A stretch of DNA of 64,000 nucleotides. Source: Selenomonadales bacterium 4137-cl (GTDB taxonomy: Bacteria; Bacillota; Negativicutes; Sporomusales; UBA7701). Under the pieces are notes generated by a model. That model ran no database searches and had not been told where the DNA came from. It saw only the letters and a list, made by a program, of their open reading frames with translations. The DNA is taken from positions 3,620,001 to 3,684,000 of the forward strand of contig JAUOZS010000001.1 in the NCBI GenBank assembly GCA_032334055.1. Direction: 5' to 3'. Every line of letters starts with the position of its first letter. Position 1 is the stretch's first letter. A program made the translations under genes and the position numbers. Positions 42,645 to 51,870 of this stretch are shown here, piece by piece.

Positions 42645-43584
42645 GCCGTTCACCTCCCATCAAGCGTCCGAACATTTTGAGGCTGAGTTCCTTGTTGCCG
42701 AACAGACCCTGGGGCCTAAAGAGCATTAAGGAGATGAGCAGGAGCGAGTAGATGACCATCCGCCATTCGGGCCAATCGGCGAAGAAGGCCGACACCCCGG
42801 TGAAGAAGATAGCGCCGACGATTGAACCGCTCATGCTGCCAAGGCCGCCGAGAACGACCATGGTGAGGATGTCGAAGGACCGCATGAAGGTGAAGGAGGC
42901 AGGGTGGGCGATATAGGTGTAATGGGAGAAAAGCGCCCCGGCCACGCCGGCGAACGCGGCGCCGAGGGTGAAGGCGAGGACTTTGTATTTGGTGGTGTCT
43001 ACCCCCATGGCTTCGGCGGCAATCTCGTTCTCGCGGATGGAGATGCACGCCCGGCCGTGGGTGGAGTTAACGAAGTTTTTGATAAAGAAGAGAACGAAGA
43101 GCATCAGGAAGAAGGCCCAGGTAAAGTTGGTAAGCTTGGGGATGCCCATGAAGCCCGAGGCGCCGCCCACGTAGGGTATGTTGAGGATGGTGATGCGGAT
43201 TATCTCGCCGAGGCCGAGGGTGGCGATAGCGAGGTAGTCGCCGGTAAGGCGGAGGGTGGGCAGGCCGATGATAAAGCCGAGTACGGCGGCGCCGAGGGCG
43301 CCGGCGATGATGCCCACGATGAAGGGCAGGCCGAGTTTGACGGTCATGATTGCGCCTACATACGCGCCTACGGCCATGAAGCCCGCATGGCCGATGGAGA
43401 ATTGGCCGGTGATGCCGTTGATGAGGTTGAGGCTGGTGGCCAGAATAACGTTTATACAGACGTAGACTATGTTACGTTCCCAGTAGTCCTGGATGAAGCC
43501 GATCGAGATGAGGGTTTGGATTGCCGCGTAGACGACAATGCCGAGTAAAAGCAGCCGGAGGTCGTGTTTCGTTTTTTCTCGCAT
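42622..43584 (-). CDS. livM: branched-chain amino acid ABC transporter permease LivM
   Basis: A 320-residue permease with about nine membrane segments and the LivM motifs LNLINGITGQFSIGHAGFMAVGAY and LTGDYLAIATLGLGEIIRI. It forms the membrane channel with LivH. ATG 43584 has TAGGTGA upstream; an in-frame GTG at 43593 is an alternative. It follows livH by nine bases. Confidence 0.94.
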   Translation of the reverse strand: MREKTKHDLRLLLLGIVVYAAIQTLISIGFIQDYWERNIVYVCINVILATSLNLINGITGQFSIGHAGFMAVGAYVGAIMTVKLGLPFIVGIIAGALGAAVLGFIIGLPTLRLTGDYLAIATLGLGEIIRITILNIPYVGGASGFMGIPKLTNFTWAFFLMLFVLFFIKNFVNSTHGRACISIRENEIAAEAMGVDTTKYKVLAFTLGAAFAGVAGALFSHYTYIAHPASFTFMRSFDILTMVVLGGLGSMSGSIVGAIFFTGVSAFFADWPEWRMVIYSLLLISLMLFRPQGLFGNKELSLKMFGRLMGGERRDTAKGN

Positions 43585-43593
43585 GCCGGTCAC

Positions 43594-44484
43594 CTACACT
43601 TTCTCCCGGACGTATTTGCCGAGCAGACCGGAGGGTCTGAAAAGAAGGATGAGGATCAGGATGCCGAAGGCGGCCGCGTCGCGGAAGGTGGAGGATATGA
43701 AACCGCTGACCATAGCCTCGACGACGCCCATTATGACGCCACCCAGCATTGCCCCCGGAAGTATGCCGATGCCTCCCAGGACCGCGGCAACAAATGCCTT
43801 AAGTCCCGGCATGATGCCCATAAGCGGGTCGATGGAGTTGTAGTAGATGCCGACGAGTACGCCGGCCGCAGCGGCCAGGGCTGAGCCGATGGCGAAGGTG
43901 AACGAGATTACGCGATCGACGTCGATGCCCATGAGGCGGGCGGTATCGTTATCGAAAGAGACGGCGCGCATGGCTTTGCCGATTTTCGTGCGGTGGACAA
44001 TGTAGGTAAGGATGGCCATCAGGATGAGCGAGACGACGAGGATAATGATCTGATAGCTGTTTATTACTACGCCGCCGAGGTTATAAATCTCGGTGGGAAG
44101 AAGGGCGGGGAAGGTGCGGGGTTGAGGCGAGACGACGAGCATCCCGCCGTACTCAAGGAACAGGGAGACGCCGATGGCTGTAATAAGAACGGCGATCCTG
44201 GGCGCGTTCCTGAGTGGACGGTAGGCGAACCGTTCGATGGTGACGCCCACCAGAGCGGAAACCGCCATGGCAACGATGAGGGCGGGGAAGAAGGACAGTT
44301 TCAAGAACGTTGTGGCGAAGAACGCCACATAGGCACCCAGCATGTAGACATCGCCGTGGGCAAAGTTAATGAGACGGATGATGCCGTAAACCATGGTGTA
44401 GCCGAGTGCGATAAGCGCATAAATGCTGCCAAGGGAAATACCGTTTACCAACTGTTGATAGAACTGTTGAAGGAATGAATCCAT
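43594..44484 (-). CDS. livH: branched-chain amino acid ABC transporter permease LivH
   Basis: A 296-residue permease: LVNGISLGSIYALIALGYTMVYGIIRLINFAHGD is the LivH entry signature. ATG 44484 follows AAGGAGG; the frame to 44583 would extend into the structured leader. It is the first gene of livHMGF-CBS, transcribed from its own promoter 315 bp upstream rather than together with livK. Confidence 0.95.
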   Translation of the reverse strand: MDSFLQQFYQQLVNGISLGSIYALIALGYTMVYGIIRLINFAHGDVYMLGAYVAFFATTFLKLSFFPALIVAMAVSALVGVTIERFAYRPLRNAPRIAVLITAIGVSLFLEYGGMLVVSPQPRTFPALLPTEIYNLGGVVINSYQIIILVVSLILMAILTYIVHRTKIGKAMRAVSFDNDTARLMGIDVDRVISFTFAIGSALAAAAGVLVGIYYNSIDPLMGIMPGLKAFVAAVLGGIGILPGAMLGGVIMGVVEAMVSGFISSTFRDAAAFGILILILLFRPSGLLGKYVREKV

Positions 44485-44798
44485 GCGCTCCCTCCTTATC
44501 GTAGTTATTGTCGGTGCGGCGTCCGCTGCCGCCTGAATCGGTGATGACAAGGACATTATATGTCCAAAGGTTTTCCCCCGCAAAGGCCGAGGGCCAACCG
44601 TTGTTTTCCAAGAGTTGTCGTTGGAGCTCCTCGTGTAGTCGCGGTCCGCGATGCGGGCATGCAGGTCTCCTTAGAAACGACGAGGGCAGTCACCGGCCCG
44701 CGGCAGGCCGGCATCCGCCCCATATACACTCTTCGCGCGGTCCTCCAGCCAAGGACAATCGTCCGCCTTTGGACCATCATATGTTATCCACAGTGTAT
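44485..44798 (-). promoter_or_regulatory. long structured leader of livHMGF (unassigned)
   Basis: About 310 transcribed bases with several stable helices: GGTCC/GGACC enclosing CCAA...TTGG and GGAC/GTCC near 44742-44780, then CCGGCC/GGCCGG near 44700-44725, and CCTCGT/ACGAGG near 44635-44690. A 74-codon frame (44556-44780, beginning MMVQRRTIVLGW and containing TATTRGAPTTTLGK) starts within 20 bases of the predicted transcript start and could be a leader peptide. No T-box, ykkC or other known class was recognised. Confidence 0.55.
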
Positions 44799-44827
44799 AT
44801 TATAGGGAGACCTTCCAGGCCTGTCAA
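44799..44827 (-). promoter_or_regulatory. livH promoter
   Basis: Consensus TTGACA (44822-44827) and TATAAT (44799-44804) with a 17-base spacer. Confidence 0.92.
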
Positions 44828-44903
44828 TACTTCGTGACGCGGATTTTTTAATATTTGTCTCCTGGTGGTGTACTAGGGTTTGGGGGTGCATAGGTGCGTA
44901 AGA

Positions 44904-44933
44904 AAGGGGATAAGGACAAGTCCTTATCCCCTT
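44904..44933 (-). terminator. livK terminator
   Basis: Near-perfect hairpin AAGGGGATAAGGAC/GTCCTTATCCCCTT followed by TTTCTT on the minus strand, 20 bp after the livK stop. It isolates livK from livHMGF. Confidence 0.9.
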
Positions 44934-44953
44934 GCACTACGACGATGTACCGA

Positions 44954-46123
44954 TTAGGGATTGACAGTTTCCTTGAATACCATTTTGCCATCTTTCAAGG
45001 CGATAATGACGGCGCTCTTGACAGGGTCATGGTTGGCATTCAGGTTAATGGTGCCGGTTACGCCTTTGAGGTTCTTGGTCTGGGCGATGGCATCCTTGAT
45101 TTTGACGGAGTCATCGGGACCGGCTTTCTTGATGCCTTCGACGACCATCAGCGCGGCGTCCCAGGCAAGAGCGGCCAGGGCGTCAGGGGTTTGGCCGTAT
45201 TCTTTCTTGTAGGCTTCGACGAACTTGATGGTGTCGGGGTCCTTGGAGTCGGCGGCGTAGTGGTTTACGAAGAAGGTGTTTTCAAGCGCTTTGGCGCCGG
45301 CGATTTCGGCGAGCTTGGGAGAATCCCAGCCGTCGCCGCCCATCAGGGGCACGGTAATGCCGAGTTCACGGGCCTGCTTGACAAACATGCCGACTTCCTG
45401 ATAGTAGCCGGGGTTGAAGATTACTTCGGGATTAGCGGCCTTGATCTTGGTGAGGGCGGCGCGGAAGTCGGTGTCTTTCTGCTGGTAGGCTTCCTTGGCT
45501 ACGATCTTACCGCCGGCCTTGGTGAAGGCTTCTTCGAAGAACTGGGCCAGGCCTTTGGCATAGTCGGAGCTCATGTCTACGTATACGGCGGCGGTCTTGG
45601 CCTTGAGGGATTTGGCGGCGAAGTTGGCGGCGACCGTGCCCTGGAACGGGTCGAGGAAGCAGGCGCGGAAGACGAAGTCTTTAACTTTGCCGTTCTCGAC
45701 GGTTACTTTCGGGTTGGTGGCGCTGTTGGAGACAACAGGAACCTTCTTGTCCATGGCGATCGGGCTTGCAGCCAAAACGTCGGAGCTGGTGACCGGACCG
45801 ACAACGGCGACGACTTTGTCCTGGGTGAGGAGCTTGGTCATGGCGTTGGCGGCTTCGGCCGGTTCGGATTTGTTGTCGGCGACGACAAGTTCTAGCTTCT
45901 TGCCGTTGACGCCGCCGGCGGCGTTGATCTGCTTGAAGAGTAGTTTAACGGCGTTGACGGACGATTGTCCGAACGTCGCCTGCCCACCGGTCATTTCGAA
46001 GTTGGCGCCTACCTTGATGGTCGCCGATTTGGCGGGAGCGCTGCCGCCGCCGCAGCCGGCGAGAACGGCAACCATGGTGACTACTAAGGCCAGGGCTACG
46101 AGTGTAAGCCACTTTTTGGACAC
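44954..46123 (-). CDS. livK: branched-chain amino acid substrate-binding lipoprotein
   Basis: A 389-residue periplasmic-binding-protein-type lipoprotein. The signal peptide ends in LAGCGGGS (lipid cysteine near residue 24), followed by a LivJ/LivK-type body (IKVGANFEMTGGQATFGQSSVNAVKLLFKQINAAGGVNGKKLELVV). It captures branched-chain amino acids or similar compounds for the LivHMGF importer. It has its own promoter and leader and its own terminator, so it can be made in excess over the membrane parts. Confidence 0.94.
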   Translation of the reverse strand: MSKKWLTLVALALVVTMVAVLAGCGGGSAPAKSATIKVGANFEMTGGQATFGQSSVNAVKLLFKQINAAGGVNGKKLELVVADNKSEPAEAANAMTKLLTQDKVVAVVGPVTSSDVLAASPIAMDKKVPVVSNSATNPKVTVENGKVKDFVFRACFLDPFQGTVAANFAAKSLKAKTAAVYVDMSSDYAKGLAQFFEEAFTKAGGKIVAKEAYQQKDTDFRAALTKIKAANPEVIFNPGYYQEVGMFVKQARELGITVPLMGGDGWDSPKLAEIAGAKALENTFFVNHYAADSKDPDTIKFVEAYKKEYGQTPDALAALAWDAALMVVEGIKKAGPDDSVKIKDAIAQTKNLKGVTGTINLNANHDPVKSAVIIALKDGKMVFKETVNP

Positions 46124-46401
46124 CTGAATTCCTCCTTCTCAAATACGCGTTCTTAATTAAACCAAAAACCAAATTATACTTTAGTTCCCCCTACCCTTGA
46201 GAAATCGGTTTTCCCCTTCCCCCCTCCGTTGATACAGGATCTTGATAATATGAAAAAGCCTAGAAAGAAGCCCTCCGGGGAGGACTTCTCACAAGCCTTT
46301 TTCCGCCTGCGGTGTATCCCGAAACTGGTTAGGCCTCCGGTGGCTGGCGGCAACTCTGCCGCCCATGGTACACATGGCGGGGATTTTTGTCTTTGTGTTT
46401 T
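46124..46401 (-). promoter_or_regulatory. attenuator-like leader of livK
   Basis: About 270 transcribed bases. A hairpin GGCGGCA/TGCCGCC (near 46345) is followed by a terminator-like hairpin AGAAGTCCTCC/GGAGGGCTTCT and T-rich sequence (46255-46295), all upstream of the livK ribosome site. A short frame starting ATGTGTACC near 46371 ends in TGA directly at the terminator stem. The layout suggests transcription attenuation; the ligand or codon signal is unknown. Confidence 0.5.
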
Positions 46402-46431
46402 ATTATAGGTGTACTGTTTCCAGCCTGTCAA
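46402..46431 (-). promoter_or_regulatory. livK promoter
   Basis: TTGACA (46426-46431) and TATAAT (46402-46407) with an 18-base spacer. Confidence 0.92.
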
Positions 46432-46720
46432 CAACATTTTGGCGACAATACGTTGCCCCATGTCCTTGTGTAGAACACAACTGTCGCCATACACCTGGAG
46501 AATGTAGATAATTTTCGGCACGCATGGAAAGATTCCTGCCTCTCATTCCACTTATTTCCACAAATATTCGCGTCGGCCCGTTGACATTACCGCAAAGACA
46601 GGAAAACTCTCCCCTAAAGACAAATGCCTGCCTTCCGCCGGCGGGGCCGGGCGGAAAGCCGTGTACACGGTTACACAGACGATCGCCGAGCGCCGCGAAC
46701 GAAATGCAGGCAACTGCGCC
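46432..46720. other. gap between livK promoter and glutamate synthase operon
   Basis: No gene or clear terminator was recognised. A GGCGACA...TGTCGCC inverted pair (46440-46490) could be a hairpin or operator upstream of the livK promoter. Confidence 0.45.
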
Positions 46721-49045
46721 TTAGGCTTTATAGGTTTTGTACATATTGATCGGCTCGGCGTTATCGTACATCGTCCATATGCCGCATGGGCAAACCCCGG
46801 CGCATATGCCGCAGCCGATGCATTTTGCGCTGTCGCTGACGTATTGGAAACCTCCGCCCGCTAACGCGACGCGGGTGATGGCGTTTTCCGGACAGGACTT
46901 CAGGCACATGTGGCAATCGCGGCAGGTGCCGCAGCTGATACAGCGCAGATAGTCGTCGCCGGGAGAAGGCAGGTCGCAGCTGTGGCACTTTTTGAAGTAA
47001 GCGGTGCTGAGCTGCCCGGCGGGGATACGCTGCTTTTTCTCAGGCTGGTAGCCGCCGCCGGTGAGGTATGCGCTCACGGCAAACGCGGCCTGACGGCCGG
47101 CGGCGACGGCGTCGACCAGGCGCCCGGGCCGGATGGTGTCGCCGGCGGTAAATATGCCGGGAGCGACGGAGTAGTCATCGGCCGGCTTCAGGCAGCCACG
47201 CTCGAGAGTTATTTCCGCCGGCAGGTAGCCGAGGTCGGGGGCTTCGCCGATGGTAATGATGACGGTATCGCCGGGAAGGAGGTCGCCATTTTTGAGGATT
47301 ATGCCTTCGGCGGTGATTTCCTTGGTCTCGACCGGCCAGAGAAGCTTGCCGCCCAGTTCCTCGACATGGGCGATCTCCTTGGCGAAAGCGGCCGGGGCCT
47401 GGATGTCGATGCAGGTAACTTCCTCGGCGCCCATTTGGTATGCTCCAACAGCGGCGTCCATGCCGGAGTTGCCGCAGCCGATGACGATGACGCGCTTTCC
47501 GACGGCCGGCTTTTCGCCACGGTTGACCGCTTTTAGGAAGTCAAGCCCTTTTACGATGCGTTCGTGGCCCGGCCAGGGGATGACCCGCGCCACGTGGGCG
47601 CCGGTGGCGACGACAACGGCATCGCTGGCGGCGCGCAGGGCGGCGAATTTTTCTTTGTCGACGCGAACGCCGGTTTGGAACTCGACGCCAAGGCTTTCGA
47701 TACGGGCAAGTTCTTTGCGAAGCGCTTCCTGGGGCAGGCGGCCGCGGGGGATGACTTGCTCCATTTTTCCGCCCATGGCGGCGTTTTCTTCGTAGACGGT
47801 CACGCGGTGGCCCTGGCGGGCGAGGTGCCAGGCGGCGGTAAGGCCGGCTGCGCCGCCGCCGATGACGGCAACCTTTTTGCCGGTTTTGGCGTCGGGCGGC
47901 GCGACCAACGTGTCGGCGGAGTAGCGGCCGAGAAGGCCGATCTGGGCGGAGAGGTCGACCTGCTGACGGGTGCAATCATCCATGCAGAGGTTGGGGCATA
48001 CGGCGCCGCAGATGGAGGCGGGGAAGGGGGTGTATTCGAGAATGAGGCGATAGGCTTCTTCTATTTTTCCGTCCCGCAGGAGGTTGAAACGCTGCTGGGA
48101 GGGGATGGAGGCAGTACAGTTATACTCGCACGGGGCGGCATAGCGGGCGTTTTCCCACTGGGGCACGCGCTGGCGGTTGATGCCGGTGGCCACGAGACCG
48201 ACTGTGGCAAGATCATCGCTCGAAACGTCGCCGAAGATGCCGCCAGGCACCCATTCGGTGGTGCGGAAAGCGCGGATGTCTGTGTTGACTTTTTTCGGCC
48301 GTTCGTCGTAGGTGAGGGGCACGACTTTCCGCCATTCGTCCCAGGCGGAGAGGGTTCCTTTGAGCTCCGGGCGGTTGATGCCGCCGAGGAAGTCGTCCAT
48401 CGTGCCGGCCAAGTAGGCGATATCGTCCCGGTCAAGGGGCAGCACCTTGACATCTTTGGCGGACAGGCCCGCGGCCTGTCCGCGGAAGTAGAGCCGGCCG
48501 CCGACCATGCCGACACAGGCCCGGTCGCCGAGAACCGAGTCGAGGTTTTCGCTGTCGACGCCGCAGACTACGGCTATGCCGCCGGACATGAATTCGAACG
48601 AGAAAGAGCCGCAGCTTTTCAACACCCAGAATTCGGGCGGGGCGTAGAGCGGGTCGTGTTTCATCATCGAGCCGGAGCGGGTGCCGACGCGGCCGCCGAC
48701 GTACACGGAGCCGGAGGCGGCACAGTGGGCGCTGGTGTCGCCGCCGTCTCCCCTGACGATGATGCGTCCGCCGGCGTTGAGCCAGCCGACGTCGGCCGGT
48801 GCGGGGCCGTCGACGATGATTTCGGTGCCTTCCATGCACATTGAGCCGACGCGTTGGCCGGGGTTTGTGACAAAGAATCTTAGCGGTTTGCCTTCGGGAT
48901 GCCAGAGCGGCCCGCCGATGTCGTGCTGGCCGGCGGCGTCGATGTGGAATTCGGTCTCGCCTTCGGCGAGGGCGTTGCTGATTGCCTGCAGGAGGTCCTG
49001 CGTAGGCATCCGGTCGTTGCCTTCAAAGGCCTTGATCTTAAACAC
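46721..49045 (-). CDS. glutamate synthase GXGXG domain fused to NADPH-oxidoreductase (GltD-like) and ferredoxin
   Basis: A 774-residue fusion. Residues 1-250 are the GXGXG beta-helix of glutamate synthase (IIVDGPAPADVGWLNAGGRIIVRGDGGD; GGRVGTRSGSMM). Then comes a GltD-like region with N-terminal cysteine cluster (CEYNCTASIP...CGAVCPNLCMDDC), an FAD motif VIGGGAAGLTAAWHLA, and an NADPH motif VIGCGNSGMDAA. Two 4Fe-4S motifs end it (CGTCRDCHMCLKSCP, CIGCGICAGVCP). With the two upstream genes it makes a complete split-type glutamate synthase transferring glutamine amide to 2-oxoglutarate. Confidence 0.9.
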   Translation of the reverse strand: MFKIKAFEGNDRMPTQDLLQAISNALAEGETEFHIDAAGQHDIGGPLWHPEGKPLRFFVTNPGQRVGSMCMEGTEIIVDGPAPADVGWLNAGGRIIVRGDGGDTSAHCAASGSVYVGGRVGTRSGSMMKHDPLYAPPEFWVLKSCGSFSFEFMSGGIAVVCGVDSENLDSVLGDRACVGMVGGRLYFRGQAAGLSAKDVKVLPLDRDDIAYLAGTMDDFLGGINRPELKGTLSAWDEWRKVVPLTYDERPKKVNTDIRAFRTTEWVPGGIFGDVSSDDLATVGLVATGINRQRVPQWENARYAAPCEYNCTASIPSQQRFNLLRDGKIEEAYRLILEYTPFPASICGAVCPNLCMDDCTRQQVDLSAQIGLLGRYSADTLVAPPDAKTGKKVAVIGGGAAGLTAAWHLARQGHRVTVYEENAAMGGKMEQVIPRGRLPQEALRKELARIESLGVEFQTGVRVDKEKFAALRAASDAVVVATGAHVARVIPWPGHERIVKGLDFLKAVNRGEKPAVGKRVIVIGCGNSGMDAAVGAYQMGAEEVTCIDIQAPAAFAKEIAHVEELGGKLLWPVETKEITAEGIILKNGDLLPGDTVIITIGEAPDLGYLPAEITLERGCLKPADDYSVAPGIFTAGDTIRPGRLVDAVAAGRQAAFAVSAYLTGGGYQPEKKQRIPAGQLSTAYFKKCHSCDLPSPGDDYLRCISCGTCRDCHMCLKSCPENAITRVALAGGGFQYVSDSAKCIGCGICAGVCPCGIWTMYDNAEPINMYKTYKA

Positions 49046-49057
49046 TACGCGTCCCTC

Positions 49058-50695
49058 CTAGCATGAATATTGTATCGCCAGTTTGTCGGCGATGGCTTTG
49101 TCGGTGGTTACGAGGGCGTCGGAGCGGCCGACCGGCAGAGAGCTGTTGCCGATGGGGGCCATCATTTTCCTGATTTCGGCGTCGAGGGCCAGCATGTAGT
49201 CGACGATGTTCTGAGCGGCTTTGTCGACGTCGAGGCGCCTGACGAGGCGGGGGTCCTGGGTACAGATCCCGGTGGGGCAGAGACCGGTGTTGCAGGCGTT
49301 GCAGCGGCTTTCTTCGTTCCCGATGCAGCCGCACAGCTGGATGAGCAGTTTGCCGAGAAAGACGCCGTTGGCGCCGAGACAGATCATTTTGAAGGCGTCG
49401 GCCGCGGCGTTGCCGGTGAGGCCGAGGCCGCCGCCGGCCCACAACGGTATCTGGCCCTGGCGGCCTTGTTTGACCGCGGCGATGTAACATTCGCGGACTT
49501 TGGAGACAACAGGGTGCCCGGTATGGTCGAGCGACACTTCGTTGGCTGCGCCCGTGCCGCCCTGGATGCCGTCGAGGAAGAAACCGCCGCAGATCTTGTA
49601 GGGGTCGCGGAGGAGGTTGTTGTAGACGGACACCGAGGTGGCCGAAGCGGCGCATTTGATGGCGACGGGAACACGGAATTTGAAGGCGGCGTTGAGGGAC
49701 ATGTGCATTTTTTGCACCGATTCTTCGATGGAGTAAAGCCCCTGGTGGTTGGGAGGGGAGAGGAGGTCGGCCTTGGGCACGCCACGGATGGCCTGGATGT
49801 GCTCGGCAACCTTGGCGGCGGGCAGCAGGCCGCCGTCGCCCGGTTTTGCGCCCTGGCCTATTTTGATGAGGATGCCGGCCGGATCGACCTTCATGTGGGG
49901 CATGGCTTTGATGATGCGGTTCCAGCCGAAATGGCCGGAGGCGATCTGGATAATCATGTATTTGAGGTATTCGGATTTCATCAACTGGACCGGCATGCCG
50001 CCTTCGCCGGAGCACATGCGCACAGGCATGTCGTATTTTTCGTTGAGATAGGCGGTGGCGAGACAGACGGCTTCCCACGCCCGGGTGGAGAGGGCGCCAA
50101 CCGACATGTCGCTGAAGATGACGGGGTAAATCCAGCGTACGGGCGGCGTCCAGTCGGACAACTTCAGGTCGCCGTCGTCGATGGAGAACGGCAGCTCGCC
50201 GGGCAGCAGCACGCGGCCGAAGGGCGCGAGGATGTCGAAGGTGTGGCGCTCGGAGTCGAGCGAGGGGTCGGTCATCTGGGAGATGCGGCCGATGACGATT
50301 TTGTCGAGGGTCCGCTCCTTAATGAGGTTGTTGCGGCCGCCTCTTTTGATGGGGTTGCCGCCGCCGCGGGCGAGCAGGTTGAGACGCGAGTCGTCGTTGC
50401 GTACCGGGCGGATGGCCCGGTTGGGGCAGACTTTCTCGCACATGCCGCAGCCCCGGCAGAAGTTGGCGACGCTGTTTTTCTGCTTAATGACGGGAATAGC
50501 CCGGTGGGTCTGGGTGGGTTCGGGAACATGGGCGGTGGAGATGGTGACCGAACGACGCTCCACCGCGGCCTCGATGGCCTTGAAGGTACAGGCGGCGACG
50601 CAGCTGCCGCACATCGTGCAGCGCTCGGGACTGTACTCTATTTTCCACGGCAGGTCGTTAAAGGTTACGTCCTGCGTTTTCGTTACTGTTTCCAT
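49058..50695 (-). CDS. glutamate synthase FMN/synthase domain subunit with ferredoxin
   Basis: A 545-residue archaeal-type GltB2 protein. The N-terminus has two 4Fe-4S motifs (CTMCGSCVAACTF, CRGCGMCEKVCPN), followed by the FMN-binding barrel (GEGGMPVQLMKSEYLKYMIIQIASGHFGWN; KIGQGAKPGDGGLLP) and the 3Fe-4S cysteines (CGCIGNEESRCNACNTGLCPTGICTQ). ATG 50695 follows GGAGGTG and lies inside the end of the upstream gene, with 13 bases of overlap. It reduces the iminoglutarate formed from 2-oxoglutarate and ammonia. Confidence 0.93.
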   Translation of the reverse strand: METVTKTQDVTFNDLPWKIEYSPERCTMCGSCVAACTFKAIEAAVERRSVTISTAHVPEPTQTHRAIPVIKQKNSVANFCRGCGMCEKVCPNRAIRPVRNDDSRLNLLARGGGNPIKRGGRNNLIKERTLDKIVIGRISQMTDPSLDSERHTFDILAPFGRVLLPGELPFSIDDGDLKLSDWTPPVRWIYPVIFSDMSVGALSTRAWEAVCLATAYLNEKYDMPVRMCSGEGGMPVQLMKSEYLKYMIIQIASGHFGWNRIIKAMPHMKVDPAGILIKIGQGAKPGDGGLLPAAKVAEHIQAIRGVPKADLLSPPNHQGLYSIEESVQKMHMSLNAAFKFRVPVAIKCAASATSVSVYNNLLRDPYKICGGFFLDGIQGGTGAANEVSLDHTGHPVVSKVRECYIAAVKQGRQGQIPLWAGGGLGLTGNAAADAFKMICLGANGVFLGKLLIQLCGCIGNEESRCNACNTGLCPTGICTQDPRLVRRLDVDKAAQNIVDYMLALDAEIRKMMAPIGNSSLPVGRSDALVTTDKAIADKLAIQYSC

Positions 50696-51789
50696 CGCTG
50701 CACCTCCAGGTCGGGAGTGATGACGACGACTTCCCGCTCGTCGGGGTAGACGTCGCATGCGGGGTCGCGGTCGGGCACGACAACGTTGAGACCGCAGACT
50801 TCGGAGGAAATGGCGATGGTGGTGCCGTCGCCGCCGATGACGACCGGCCGCAGTTTTTTGGAGTCGCAGCAGGTTATGAGGCTGTTATTGGGGAGCATGC
50901 CGATGATGGTGTTGGGCCCGTTGATCTCCAGGTGGCCGAGCGACTGGCGGATAAGCTTGAGTTCGGCTTTGTCGGGCCGTTTCTCGATTTCTTCGAAGGG
51001 CAGGGGGGTGACGACGTGTTTATAGTATTTGATCGGCCACTTGAGCTGGTGAAGAACGTAGTGGAGGGTATAAAGGAAATTCTGCGAGTCGGACTCGAAG
51101 CCGATGTAGCCGCGGTGGAGCGATTTCTGATATTCCTTGTTCTTGGTGTAAAAAGTGTTCTCGCCGTTGGCGCACAGGGTGTAACCCTGGATGAAGAAGG
51201 GGTGGGCGGCGTAGCGGACGATTTCGTAGTTGGTGTTCTGGCGGCACTGGACGACGACGTTCTTGGCCATCAGTTCGCCGCTGTCGTCCCAGAGGCGGAA
51301 GTAAACGGCTATGTCGCGAGGGTCGCCAATCTCTTTTAGGGTTAACACGTCCGGCCACAAAGAGAAGGCATAGCCCTGGTCCTCTTTTTCCAGCATCGCC
51401 CTGAGGGCCAGCCGGGTGTCGAGAAGCAGTTCTTCTTTGGCTGCCTGGGCGGCGTTCTGATACTGCTCGGGATAGTCATAGCAACGGAAGATGTAGTGGG
51501 GCATGGCCTTGATGTCGAGCCCGGGCTTGCGGTTGAGCTTCGGCACCCACTCGTAGGCACGGGTGAAGTTGTGTGCCTCCATGTAGTTTTCGACCATTTG
51601 CGCGCCCTTCTGGGTGCAGGCCAGCGACAGCAGCGGCTTGTCTTTGTACTGGCCGAAAACGCCTTCAAGGTCCTGCATCACCATGGCGAACCCCGAGTTG
51701 TCGTGTCCCTCCTGTTGCGGGAGCATCAGGCGCAGGGCTTGCGACGGGTGAAACGCAACCTTGCTTTTGATCGCGCCTATTCGGCACAT
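50683..51789 (-). CDS. glutamate synthase glutamine amidotransferase domain subunit
   Basis: A 368-residue class II (Ntn) amidotransferase of split glutamate synthase. Starting at ATG 51789 places Cys directly after Met (MCRIGAIKS), giving the N-terminal nucleophile; the reading frame opens three codons earlier with GTG but that start would bury it. The glutaminase loop LPQQEGHDNSGFAM is present. GAGAGGTG lies six bases upstream. It is the first gene after the ykkC-type riboswitch and releases ammonia from glutamine for the next two subunits. Confidence 0.91.
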   Translation of the reverse strand: MCRIGAIKSKVAFHPSQALRLMLPQQEGHDNSGFAMVMQDLEGVFGQYKDKPLLSLACTQKGAQMVENYMEAHNFTRAYEWVPKLNRKPGLDIKAMPHYIFRCYDYPEQYQNAAQAAKEELLLDTRLALRAMLEKEDQGYAFSLWPDVLTLKEIGDPRDIAVYFRLWDDSGELMAKNVVVQCRQNTNYEIVRYAAHPFFIQGYTLCANGENTFYTKNKEYQKSLHRGYIGFESDSQNFLYTLHYVLHQLKWPIKYYKHVVTPLPFEEIEKRPDKAELKLIRQSLGHLEINGPNTIIGMLPNNSLITCCDSKKLRPVVIGGDGTTIAISSEVCGLNVVVPDRDPACDVYPDEREVVVITPDLEVQRWKQ

Positions 51790-51870
51790 GTAGGCCACCT
51801 CTCTCCAAACAAATTAATAGCAAATCTCTCTAGTAGCCAATACCTTCGACCAAATATTGCAAAATAAAAA

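Noticed and set aside
44485..44798. T-box leader before livH
   Set aside because: The invariant antiterminator TGGNACCGCG was not found on the minus strand.
44894..45895. 333-codon plus-strand frame opposite livK
   Set aside because: Gly/Asp/Val-rich antisense shadow; livK has a signal peptide, lipobox and known fold.
49038..50749. Long overlapping frames (346 and 559 codons) in the glutamate synthase region
   Set aside because: Neither shows a domain; the iron-sulfur and FMN motifs are in the chosen frame.
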